Part shown: positions 1-4,931 of the stretch, in pieces
Layout: every line of letters starts with the position of its first letter
Numbering within the stretch: position 1 is the first letter of the stretch
Assembly: GCA_020438665.1 (NCBI GenBank)
Contig: JAGQUE010000439.1
Coordinates: 1 to 7,010, forward strand
From: Nocardioidaceae bacterium
GTDB taxonomy: Bacteria > Actinomycetota > Actinomycetes > Propionibacteriales > Nocardioidaceae
Direction: 5' to 3'
DNA length: 7,010 bases
The notes under the pieces: generated by a model
What the model was told of the DNA's origin: nothing
The model's database searches: none
The model's input: only the letters and a program-made list of their open reading frames with translations
Program-made: the position numbers and the translations under genes

Positions 1-64
1 GCGTCGACCGGCCGGGGTCGGGGGCCCTCACTGGTCCAGACCACCAGCGAAAACCACCATTCCC

Positions 65-140
65 GCATCGCGAAGTGATAGGTTCTTCGACAACGAAGCC
101 GCCGTGGGACCCGAGACCCCCGGCGGCTTCGTTCTTCGTT
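65..140 (+). repeat. Tandem hairpin module, copy 1
   Basis: First of two related modules in the gene-free left end. It has GCAT (65-68), a block GTGATAG-G-TTCTTCG (75-89), then a perfect 13-bp inverted repeat, AACGAAGCCGCCG (92-104) with its complement (121-133). The 16-nt interior (105-120) could extend the helix past a 1x1 mismatch by GGG/CCC (106-108 with 117-119), leaving the 8-nt loop ACCCGAGA (109-116). The core 98-127 differs from the second copy (241-270) at one base. The strand is assigned from the -10-like hexamer upstream of the hairpin and is an inference. It could be a small structured RNA, a terminator or attenuator, or a dispersed genomic repeat. No T-tract follows; the downstream bases are TTCTTCGTTCGG. 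Confidence 0.8.
79..84 (+). promoter_or_regulatory. Candidate -10 element (TAGGTT) of module 1
   Basis: TAGGTT fits the actinobacterial TANNNT -10 pattern. The usual 6-7 nt gap would put a transcript start near 91, one base before the 5' arm of the hairpin. No recognisable -35 is present and none is shared with copy 2; both copies have AAAA about 25 bp upstream of GTGATAG. Weak evidence alone, strengthened by the same geometry in copy 2. Confidence 0.3.
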
Positions 141-209
141 CGGCCCGACAGGTGGGGATGACCCCGCCGAGATTCGGCGTGGACGCCCTCGGCAAAACGC
201 GGACTTATG

Positions 210-284
210 GCATTGCCGTGTGATAGTTTCTTCGTGCAAGGCCGCCGCGGGACCCGAGACCCCCGGCGGCCTTGTTCGTCGTCC
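210..284 (+). repeat. Tandem hairpin module, copy 2
   Basis: Second module, offset by 143-145 bp from the first. It has GCAT (210-213), GTGATAG-T-TTCTTCG (220-234), then an 11-bp perfect stem, CAAGGCCGCCG (237-247) with its complement (264-274), around an interior (248-263) matching copy 1 at 15 of 16 bases. Outward from the shared GCCGCCG/CGGCGGC core the paired positions change together: A97-T128 becomes G240-C271, G95-C130 becomes A238-T273, and A93-T132 becomes G236-T275 (a G-U pair in RNA). The module ends about 90-100 bp before the DCC/DUF393 start, so it may lie in that gene's leader. Confidence 0.8.
224..229 (+). promoter_or_regulatory. Candidate -10 element (TAGTTT) of module 2
   Basis: TAGTTT fits TANNNT and sits in the same place relative to the hairpin as in copy 1. 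The predicted start is near 236, immediately before the 5' arm at 237. A weak GGACTT lies 17 bp upstream (201-206). If used, read-through would transcribe the DCC/DUF393 gene. Confidence 0.3.
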
Positions 285-376
285 CGGCCAGATCTCGTGC
301 AGCCGGCTGCCCCGGCTCGCACCCGCCACGTCGAGTGCCGGAGCTCCCAGTTCGGGGTGTGGGTACGGTCGAGAGG

Positions 377-748
377 GTGAGACCGGTCCTGGTGTTCGAC
401 GGCGACTGCGGGTTCTGCACCCGCTCGGCGGAGTGGACACTGCGGCTGGGCTGCGAGGTCGACGTCGTCCCCTGGCAGCGGTTCGACCTGACCTCGGTGG
501 GGCTGACCGTCGACGAGGCCGCGGCCAAGGTCCAGCTCGTTGACGGCCCGCGGATCTGGGCCGGCCACGAGGCCATCGGCCACACCCTTACGGCGTCGAG
601 ACACCCGGCGGTGCGGCTGCTGGGTCGGATCGTGCTGGTGCGCGTCCTCTCCCCTGTGGCGGCACGGGTCTATGCCTGGGTCTCCGCCCACCGACACCAG
701 CTGCCCGGCGGCACCCCCGCCTGCGCGGCGTCGCGCGACGAGGAGTGA
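377..748 (+). CDS. DCC family (DUF393) thiol-disulfide oxidoreductase-like protein
   Basis: A 123-aa soluble protein from GTG 377. The N-terminus VLVFDGDCGFC carries the family signature D-G-D-C-x-x-C with the CxxC pair at residues 11-14, as in a thioredoxin-like redox site. The remainder matches the family pattern by eye: a G-H-E-A-I segment in the middle, a hydrophobic helix around LLGRIVLVRVL, then VYAWVSAHRHQLPGG and a third cysteine in TPAC near the end. The precise substrate of DUF393 proteins is not established; a redox role is inferred from CxxC. The start is uncertain: GTG 377 has GAGAGG directly against it, too close for a normal site, while in-frame GTG 359 adds 6 residues and has only a distant GGAG (340-343). 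An upstream TTG at 272 would run into the hairpin module and is unlikely. Homology begins at RPVLVFDGD, which favours 377. Confidence 0.85.
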   Translation: MRPVLVFDGDCGFCTRSAEWTLRLGCEVDVVPWQRFDLTSVGLTVDEAAAKVQLVDGPRIWAGHEAIGHTLTASRHPAVRLLGRIVLVRVLSPVAARVYAWVSAHRHQLPGGTPACAASRDEE

Positions 749-763
749 CGGTTCCCGAGCTTC

Positions 764-778
764 CGGTGCACCGCGGTG
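764..778. repeat. Two overlapping 10-bp palindromes
   Basis: CGGTGCACCG (764-773) and CACCGCGGTG (769-778) are both perfect palindromes sharing five bases, giving three alternating CGGTG/CACCG half-sites. They lie between the DCC/DUF393 gene and the 144-aa gene, 66 bp before the latter's start. They could be an operator, but short GC-rich palindromes are expected by chance in this DNA. Confidence 0.4.
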
Positions 779-827
779 AGACGGCCACCACGCTGCCGGA
801 CCGCCGGTGCCGGCCCGGCTGCGACAC

Positions 828-833
828 GGGAGG
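828..833 (+). promoter_or_regulatory. Ribosome binding site GGGAGG
   Basis: GGGAGG lies 11 bases before GTG 845 and supports that start. A second GGAGG at 839-843 is only one base from the GTG and is too close to serve it. Confidence 0.5.
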
Positions 834-844
834 ATCATGGAGGC

Positions 845-1279
845 GTGTCCGAGCTCCAACACCTCGAATCGTCGTATACCGACGTCTACCAGATCGACGT
901 CCCGCTGCGGGCGTTCAACGACCACCCTCCGATCCGCGCGACCCGCGTGATCGTCAGCGTGCGTCACCTCCCCGACGACCATCACCAGCCGGCGACCGTC
1001 CGCGTCTCGCTCACCGGTGAGAAGATCATCGCCACCGACAACGGCTTTGCCACCGTCGACAACGACGTGCGGGTCTATGGGCTCGCCGAGGAGCCGATTC
1101 GCTACAACCTGTGCCGTGACGCGGTCCTGGCGACGCTGGAGCGCCACGAGATCTCCCACGAGGACGTGCGCGACTTCGCGTTCCTGGTCGGGTGGGACGA
1201 GCACCGGGCCGACATCGACACTCGCGCCGTGGACCTCAGCGGCGCGATGAGCCCCGAGATCTCCCACACCGGCGGCTGA
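845..1279 (+). CDS. Hypothetical protein, 144 aa
   Basis: I do not recognise this family. The predicted product is soluble and fairly acidic, with a single cysteine (Cys90), no signal peptide and no membrane segment. The middle looks beta-rich: RVIVSVRHL (34-42), then TVRVSLTGEKIIATDNGFA (51-69) and DVRVYGL (74-80). The last third looks helical: CRDAVLATLERHE (90-102) and a second helix leading into FLVGWDEHRAD. GTG 845 is chosen because GGGAGG lies 11 bases upstream and the sequence before it looks like non-coding shadow. Codon use (almost all G/C at third positions) agrees with a real gene. It follows the DCC/DUF393 gene by 96 bp on the same strand and converges with the SDR gene, leaving only 6 bp between the stop codons. 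Cotranscription with DUF393 is possible but not shown. Confidence 0.75.
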   Translation: MSELQHLESSYTDVYQIDVPLRAFNDHPPIRATRVIVSVRHLPDDHHQPATVRVSLTGEKIIATDNGFATVDNDVRVYGLAEEPIRYNLCRDAVLATLERHEISHEDVRDFAFLVGWDEHRADIDTRAVDLSGAMSPEISHTGG

Positions 1280-1293
1280 CCCGGGTCACCGCC
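1271..1293. terminator. Bidirectional terminator hairpin between convergent genes
   Basis: GGCGG (1271-1275), a bulged C, then TGAC (1277-1280), loop CCGG, GTCA (1285-1288) and CCGCC (1289-1293) give a nine-pair stem. Its core TGACCCGGGTCA (1277-1288) is a perfect 12-bp palindrome made of the + strand stop TGA (1277-1279), the - strand stop TGA (1286-1288) and the 6 bases between. No T-tract follows on either strand, which is common for actinobacterial terminators. It could serve both convergent transcripts. Confidence 0.5.
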
Positions 1294-2032
1294 CGCCGGC
1301 CACGCGCAGGGTCGTCCCGGTGACATAGGACGCGGCGTCGCTCATCAGCCACGCGATGGTCTCGGCGACCTCCTCGGGCTCACCCGGGCGCCGCATCGGG
1401 ATCAGCGGCGCCACCCGCTCCAGCCGGCCGGGCTCGCCCGCGTCGGCGTGCATGCGGGTGCGGATGTGTCCCGGCGCCACCCCCACGACACGGACACCGT
1501 CGGGGGCCAGTTCCGTGCCGAGCCCGAGCGTCAGGGCGTCGATGCCGGCCTTGGTGGCGGCGTAGTGGACGTACTCGCCCGGCGAGCCGATCGTGGCCGC
1601 GCCCGACGAGACGTTGACGATCACGCCGCCCGCACCGCCACGGGAGCGGCTCATCACGCGCGCGGCCTCGCGGGCGCAGAGCAGCGGTGCCGTCAGGTTC
1701 AGGTCGACGCTGCGGCGTACGACGTCGATCGGTGTGTCGGTGAGCGGTGCGATGTGGAACGTCGCTCCGGCGTTGTTGACCAGGCCGGTCACCTGGCCGA
1801 ACCCCCTCGCTGCTCCGAAGAGGGCCTGGATCCCCTCGTCGGTGGTGATATCGGTGGCCACCGCGAGACAACGAACCCCGGCCTCCTCGACGCGGCGAAC
1901 GGTCTCAGCGGCCGAGCCCGCGTCGCGCGCATAGCCGAGCACCAGGTCGTGTCCGTCGCGCGCCAGGCGGGCCGCCGTGGCCGCCCCGATCCCGCGCGTC
2001 CCTCCGGTGATGATCGTGAGGCGTCGCTGCAT
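1286..2032 (-). CDS. SDR family NAD(P)-dependent oxidoreductase
   Basis: A 248-aa classical short-chain dehydrogenase/reductase, the normal length for the family. The Rossmann motif TGGTRGIG is at 9-16, an acidic adenine-contact D61-I, the structural motif NNAG at 86-89, and the catalytic tetrad N112, S142 or S143 (VSSG), Y157 and K161 (YAATK). The PG motif is at 187-188 and the C-terminal YVTGTTLRVAGGR is typical of FabG-like members. Arg13 and the R/H-rich start may hint at NADPH, but the cofactor is not settled. Substrate is unknown; FabG-like SDRs reduce many keto groups. ATG at 2032 is preferred over a TTG four codons upstream because the family begins close to the beta strand RLTIITGG. 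It starts 27 bp after the stop of the upstream secreted-protein gene and is probably cotranscribed with it. It is convergent with the 144-aa gene, both stops lying inside the terminator palindrome. Confidence 0.93.
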   Translation of the reverse strand: MQRRLTIITGGTRGIGAATAARLARDGHDLVLGYARDAGSAAETVRRVEEAGVRCLAVATDITTDEGIQALFGAARGFGQVTGLVNNAGATFHIAPLTDTPIDVVRRSVDLNLTAPLLCAREAARVMSRSRGGAGGVIVNVSSGAATIGSPGEYVHYAATKAGIDALTLGLGTELAPDGVRVVGVAPGHIRTRMHADAGEPGRLERVAPLIPMRRPGEPEEVAETIAWLMSDAASYVTGTTLRVAGGR

Positions 2033-2059
2033 CCGCCCAGCCAACCACAGTGAGCGGCC

Positions 2060-2872
2060 TCAGGACACGCGGAGAAAAGCGTTGTCGAGCATGCCGTTGA
2101 ACTGGTCGGAGGCCGGGTGGATCGAGGCCGGGCCCGTGAGCTTGCCGCCGACCGAGAGTGGCGTCGAGGGGGCGAAGTCGAGGACGCCGACCTGGCCGGT
2201 CGGGGACCAGGTCTTGGTCACCGGCCCGAGGGACCCGGGCCCGCGGATGGTGCGGACGGCGATCATCAACCTGTCCCCGCCGCCGACCACGTTGCGCGCG
2301 CAGCGGATCCGGTACCAGGTCTTGGGGTGAGGGCGCACCTTGGAGACCACCATGAGCGACCCCGACCGTCCTAGCACCCGACAGCTCAGCGTGCGCGAGT
2401 CCTCCTGGATCTTGAACTGCGCTCCGTCGTTGAACAACCCACGCTGGATCAGGTTGTTGCCGTCGTCGGAGGACGTGCCCTGGCTCTTGGCGTCAAGACG
2501 GGCATCCACGCCGAACCGGAACGGCGCCGCGAGCGGCTCGAGCGGGTCGTCGCTGCCGACGGGCAGGACCGAGACCACGGCACGCGGTCCGTTGCTGCGG
2601 CCGTCATAGGCGGGGTAGTCGGCCACCCGTGAGCCGACCGACCTGACGTGACGTGCGCGAAGGCGACCCCCGTGGGCGGTCACCACCGTGACCGACACAG
2701 TGGCGCTGCCCACGTTGGGCAGCGAGGTGATCGTGTGCCCCGGTGTCGTGGCCTCGAAGTCGAGCCGCAGCTGGTCACCGCTGCTCGCCGCACGAGTGGA
2801 GGAGGGGACGAGGACGAGCAGCAGGGAAGCCGCGCTCGCCCCCAGTCCGAGCCACCCCCGAGTGCCGCGCAT
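2060..2872 (-). CDS. Secreted LamG-like protein A (tandem paralogue)
   Basis: A 270-aa exported protein. The signal peptide is clear: basic start MRGTRG, hydrophobic core LLLVLVP, and a likely cleavage after TRA (about residue 28). The mature part has an N-terminal beta-rich region (LDFEATTPGHTI, 38-49), a conserved centre DDGNNLIQRG (136-145) followed by QFKIQ, then WYRIRC (186-191), and ends QFNGMLDNAFLRVS. The FRFGVDARL to IQRG to WYRIRC to GMLDNAF order resembles the LamG/concanavalin A-like jelly roll; this is a pattern judgement, not a profile hit. Two cysteines, Cys164 and Cys191, match those of the neighbouring paralogue and could form a disulfide. No anchor or sortase signal is present, so it is probably released. 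ATG 2872 lies 4 bp after the stop of paralogue B, suggesting translational coupling. Function unknown; ligand binding is inferred from the fold. Confidence 0.85.
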   Translation of the reverse strand: MRGTRGWLGLGASAASLLLVLVPSSTRAASSGDQLRLDFEATTPGHTITSLPNVGSATVSVTVVTAHGGRLRARHVRSVGSRVADYPAYDGRSNGPRAVVSVLPVGSDDPLEPLAAPFRFGVDARLDAKSQGTSSDDGNNLIQRGLFNDGAQFKIQEDSRTLSCRVLGRSGSLMVVSKVRPHPKTWYRIRCARNVVGGGDRLMIAVRTIRGPGSLGPVTKTWSPTGQVGVLDFAPSTPLSVGGKLTGPASIHPASDQFNGMLDNAFLRVS

Positions 2873-2876
2873 CAGG

Positions 2877-3686
2877 TCACCCCAGGCGGAAGAACGCGTT
2901 GTCGAGGAGACCGTTGAACTGCTCGACGCGTGCCGGCATCAGGAGGCTGTCCTTGATCTTGCCCCCGATGGCCAGCGGACGCCCCCGCGGGAAGACCAGG
3001 CGACCGATCTCGACGATGGCCGTGTGGTTCTCGAGCAGGTGCGGGCGCCCCCGCGAGCCCAGCGTGCTGATGCGCAGCTGTGCGGTGTCGGGGCCGTCGA
3101 CGACGGGGCTGAGCGAACAACGGATCCGATACCACTTCGCGGCATCGACGGGCGTGTCGGCGGTGAGGAACACCGAGCCGAGCTGGCCCTTGATGCGGCA
3201 GCCGATGACGCCCTTGTCCACCTGCAGCTTGTATTGGGCCGGGCTGCCGAAGTAGCCGCGCTGCATCAGGTTGTTTCCGTCGTCGCGGGCAGCGATCGCC
3301 GCTGCATCGATCCTGAAGTCGACGCCGAAGGAGAACGACGAGGTCCGGGGCGCCAGCCGGTCACGTTTGCGGCTGACCACGGCCACCACGGCGTGGGGCG
3401 CGCTCGAGCCACCGGCATAGGGCGGGAAGTCGGCGACCCGGGAGCGGGTGTTCTTGACCTGGCGCGAGACCAGATGACCGCCGTTGCTGCGGACGATCTT
3501 GACCGTGACCGGAGCCTTGCCCGCGTTGGCGAGCCGGAGGATCGAGTGCCCGGGCTTGGTGTTGTCGAACCGGACCCAGACGTCGTCGCTCTTGGACGCC
3601 GCCGACGCCGGTGCGGTCAGCGTCGCAGCGACGCTGGCCAGGACGACCGCCGCAGGCAGGGCAGCGCGGACGAAGCGTGAGGTCAT
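2877..3686 (-). CDS. Secreted LamG-like protein B (tandem paralogue)
   Basis: A 269-aa exported protein, the first gene of the pair. The signal peptide is MTSRFVRAALPAAVVLASVA followed by a likely cleavage after ASA (about residue 29). It parallels protein A along its full length: FDNTKPGHSI (40-49), SRVADFPPYAGG (82-93) against SRVADYPAYDGR in A, FSFGVDFRI (118-126), DDGNNLMQRG (135-144), Cys163, WYRIRC with Cys190 (185-190), GGKI and QFNGLLDNAF near the end. The conserved pairs of Gly, Asn and Cys suggest one shared fold, likely a LamG/concanavalin A-like jelly roll. ATG 3686 is chosen because it starts the signal peptide and has GAAGGG (3692-3697) five bases upstream; the reading frame runs on to 3905 without a better start. 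A candidate promoter lies at 3717-3746. Biological role is not evident. Confidence 0.87.
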   Translation of the reverse strand: MTSRFVRAALPAAVVLASVAATLTAPASAASKSDDVWVRFDNTKPGHSILRLANAGKAPVTVKIVRSNGGHLVSRQVKNTRSRVADFPPYAGGSSAPHAVVAVVSRKRDRLAPRTSSFSFGVDFRIDAAAIAARDDGNNLMQRGYFGSPAQYKLQVDKGVIGCRIKGQLGSVFLTADTPVDAAKWYRIRCSLSPVVDGPDTAQLRISTLGSRGRPHLLENHTAIVEIGRLVFPRGRPLAIGGKIKDSLLMPARVEQFNGLLDNAFFRLG

Positions 3687-3691
3687 GACGG

Positions 3692-3697
3692 CCCTTC
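3692..3697 (-). promoter_or_regulatory. Ribosome binding site GAAGGG for secreted protein B
   Basis: Read on the - strand, GAGAAGGG is followed by 5 bases and then ATG 3686. It fixes the start of the secreted protein against longer in-frame alternatives. Confidence 0.6.
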
Positions 3698-3716
3698 TCT
3701 CGGGTGTGCCATGGCG

Positions 3717-3746
3717 AGGGTACCCACGCACCCGGGTGTGGACCAA
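3717..3746 (-). promoter_or_regulatory. Candidate promoter for the secreted pair and SDR
   Basis: On the - strand TTGGTC (3746-3741) and TACCCT (3722-3717) are separated by 18 bases, a plausible -35/-10 pair (TAnnnT). The spacer contains the perfect palindrome CACCCGGGTG (3729-3738), which could be an operator or chance. The predicted start would give a short leader of about 20-25 bases before ATG 3686. The 101-bp intergenic gap (3687-3787) is the only sizeable one in the - strand group, which supports a promoter here. Confidence 0.35.
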
Positions 3747-3787
3747 TGTTCGGGGCACGTTCACAGGCTTTTTACCTGCCCGACACG

Positions 3788-4882
3788 TCAACCGTCGACC
3801 ATCTCGCGGAAGCGCTGGGCCACCTCGTCGGCCACCTGCTCGCTCACGGCCGCCGCCACCGCGACCTCGGTCGCCGCCCAGCCGGGCACATCGGCGGGCC
3901 GCCACGGCCAGCTCGCCGACACCCTGTCCTCCTGCATCCGGTCCACCAGTCGCGCCGTCAACGTCTCGGCATCCCCCTCGACGTGCACCAGGAACGTGTT
4001 GGTGTGGGGCGGGGACGGGGTGCAGCGCAAGCCCCGGGCCTCCAGAGCTCCGGCGAGTCGGCGCGCCGAGGCGACGTACTCCCCCATGAGCGGGAGGGCG
4101 TCGCGGAGTCCGACGAGGCCGCCGACGGCCTGGGTGGTCATCCGATAGAGGGTGCCGCCCAGGCGCCGGCGCCAGACCCTGAGCTCGGCCGTGAGGTCCT
4201 CCGGACCCGCGACCAGGGCTCCGCTGGGTGCGGCCAGCCCCTTGTAGAGCGACACATAGATGCTGTCGACGAGCCCGGCGATCTCGGGGAGCGGCCGGTC
4301 ATAGAACGGCTGGCTCTCCCAGAGGCGCGCGCCGTCCACATGCAGAGGTACGCCGCGTCGGCGCGCCGCATCTGACAGCGCCACCAGCTCCTCCCAGGTC
4401 GGGAGCAGACACCCCGCGTCGCGCAGCGGCAGCTCGACCAGGACGGCACCCAACCGGCCGGGGATGCGGTCGAGATGGCTGGCGGTGGGCACCTCGCGAC
4501 CCACCGTCAGCAGCTCCATCTCGAAGCCGTGGACACGGCGCGGTCCGTCCTCCTCGTGCACCAGCAGGTGTGAGAGGTCGGGAAGGGCGACCCGTCGGGA
4601 GCCGGTCCGGTCGCACCAGGCCCGCAGCGCCGCCTGCTGGGCCATCACCCCGCTGACGAACAGCACCGCGTCGGGCTTGCCCAGCAGCTGGGCGACCTCA
4701 CGCTCGAGCCGCTCCACCGGGCCACGCTCGCCATAGGAGTCCACCTCGTCGTCGAACCCGAGCTGGTCGGCGGCGGCAGCGAGCCGTCGCAGCGACGCCA
4801 CCGGGCTCTCCGGGGCATGTCCCAGCGGGAACGTCGTACAGGCGCGGTAGGCCTGGCGGAACCTGTCCTCGAGCTCGCTCAT
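3788..4882 (-). CDS. PLP-dependent threonine aldolase family protein (beta-eliminating lyase fold)
   Basis: A 364-aa cytoplasmic fold-type I PLP enzyme, near the usual family length of about 330-360. Visible landmarks: YGERGPVERLE (50-60) where the family has Y-G-x-D-P-T-x-x-L-E; the phosphate-binding region VLFVSGVMAQQ (73-83); H105 in DLSH, the position of the ring-stacking His; HVDGAR (181-186) with Asp183 for the pyridine nitrogen and Arg186 for substrate carboxylate; and SLYKGLAAPSG (211-221) with Schiff-base Lys214. Low-specificity threonine aldolases split threonine into glycine and acetaldehyde. The C-terminal segment is unusual: WAATE (335-339) stands where characterised enzymes have R-L-V-T-H, so a second substrate arginine seems missing. 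A different amino acid substrate or lyase activity is possible. AGGAGG lies 6 bases before ATG 4882. It follows glnE by 49 bp. Confidence 0.87.
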   Translation of the reverse strand: MSELEDRFRQAYRACTTFPLGHAPESPVASLRRLAAAADQLGFDDEVDSYGERGPVERLEREVAQLLGKPDAVLFVSGVMAQQAALRAWCDRTGSRRVALPDLSHLLVHEEDGPRRVHGFEMELLTVGREVPTASHLDRIPGRLGAVLVELPLRDAGCLLPTWEELVALSDAARRRGVPLHVDGARLWESQPFYDRPLPEIAGLVDSIYVSLYKGLAAPSGALVAGPEDLTAELRVWRRRLGGTLYRMTTQAVGGLVGLRDALPLMGEYVASARRLAGALEARGLRCTPSPPHTNTFLVHVEGDAETLTARLVDRMQEDRVSASWPWRPADVPGWAATEVAVAAAVSEQVADEVAQRFREMVDG

Positions 4883-4888
4883 CCGTCT

Positions 4889-4894
4889 CCTCCT
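4889..4894 (-). promoter_or_regulatory. Ribosome binding site AGGAGG
   Basis: A perfect AGGAGG on the - strand, 6 bases before ATG 4882. It is the strongest site in the window and fixes the start of the aldolase-like gene. It lies in the 49-bp gap after glnE, where no terminator is evident, in keeping with a shared transcript. Confidence 0.8.
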
Positions 4895-4931
4895 GATCGG
4901 TCGGGGTCAGCCACGCGGTGTGCCTGGTGGG

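Larger units (their letters stand above)
1..376. other. Gene-free left end carrying two hairpin modules
   Basis: No reading frame here has a plausible start, ribosome binding site or recognisable product. Apart from the two modules, the only structure I see is a small 6-bp hairpin CGCCGA-GAT-TCGGCG (165-179) between them, with a weaker GGTGGGG/CCCCGCC pairing just before it (151-168). A gene ending in the first 78 bases cannot be excluded: frame 1 is open from the left edge to a TGA at 76-78. Confidence 0.6.

Noticed and set aside
165..179. Small hairpin CGCCGA/TCGGCG as a terminator of module 1
   Set aside because: Six pairs with a 3-base loop and no tract are common in this DNA, and copy 2 has no equivalent at the same place.
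65..284. CRISPR array
   Set aside because: Only two diverged copies are present, about 145 bp apart, with long hairpins and no regular spacers.
272..376. N-terminal extension of the DCC/DUF393 protein from TTG 272
   Set aside because: It would begin inside the second hairpin arm, and the extra 35 residues have no family similarity by eye.
837..950. ATG 837 as a start near the 144-aa gene
   Set aside because: It is in another frame and reaches a stop after 37 codons.
1448..2053. A 201-codon open frame on the + strand
   Set aside because: It is antisense to the SDR gene, whose motifs are complete.
2688..3680. A 330-codon open frame on the + strand
   Set aside because: It is antisense to both secreted paralogues, spans their junction, and has no matching start signal or domain.
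3764..3778. Terminator after the aldolase-like gene (CAGG/CCTG around an A/T-rich loop)
   Set aside because: The stem has only four pairs and no tract on the correct side.
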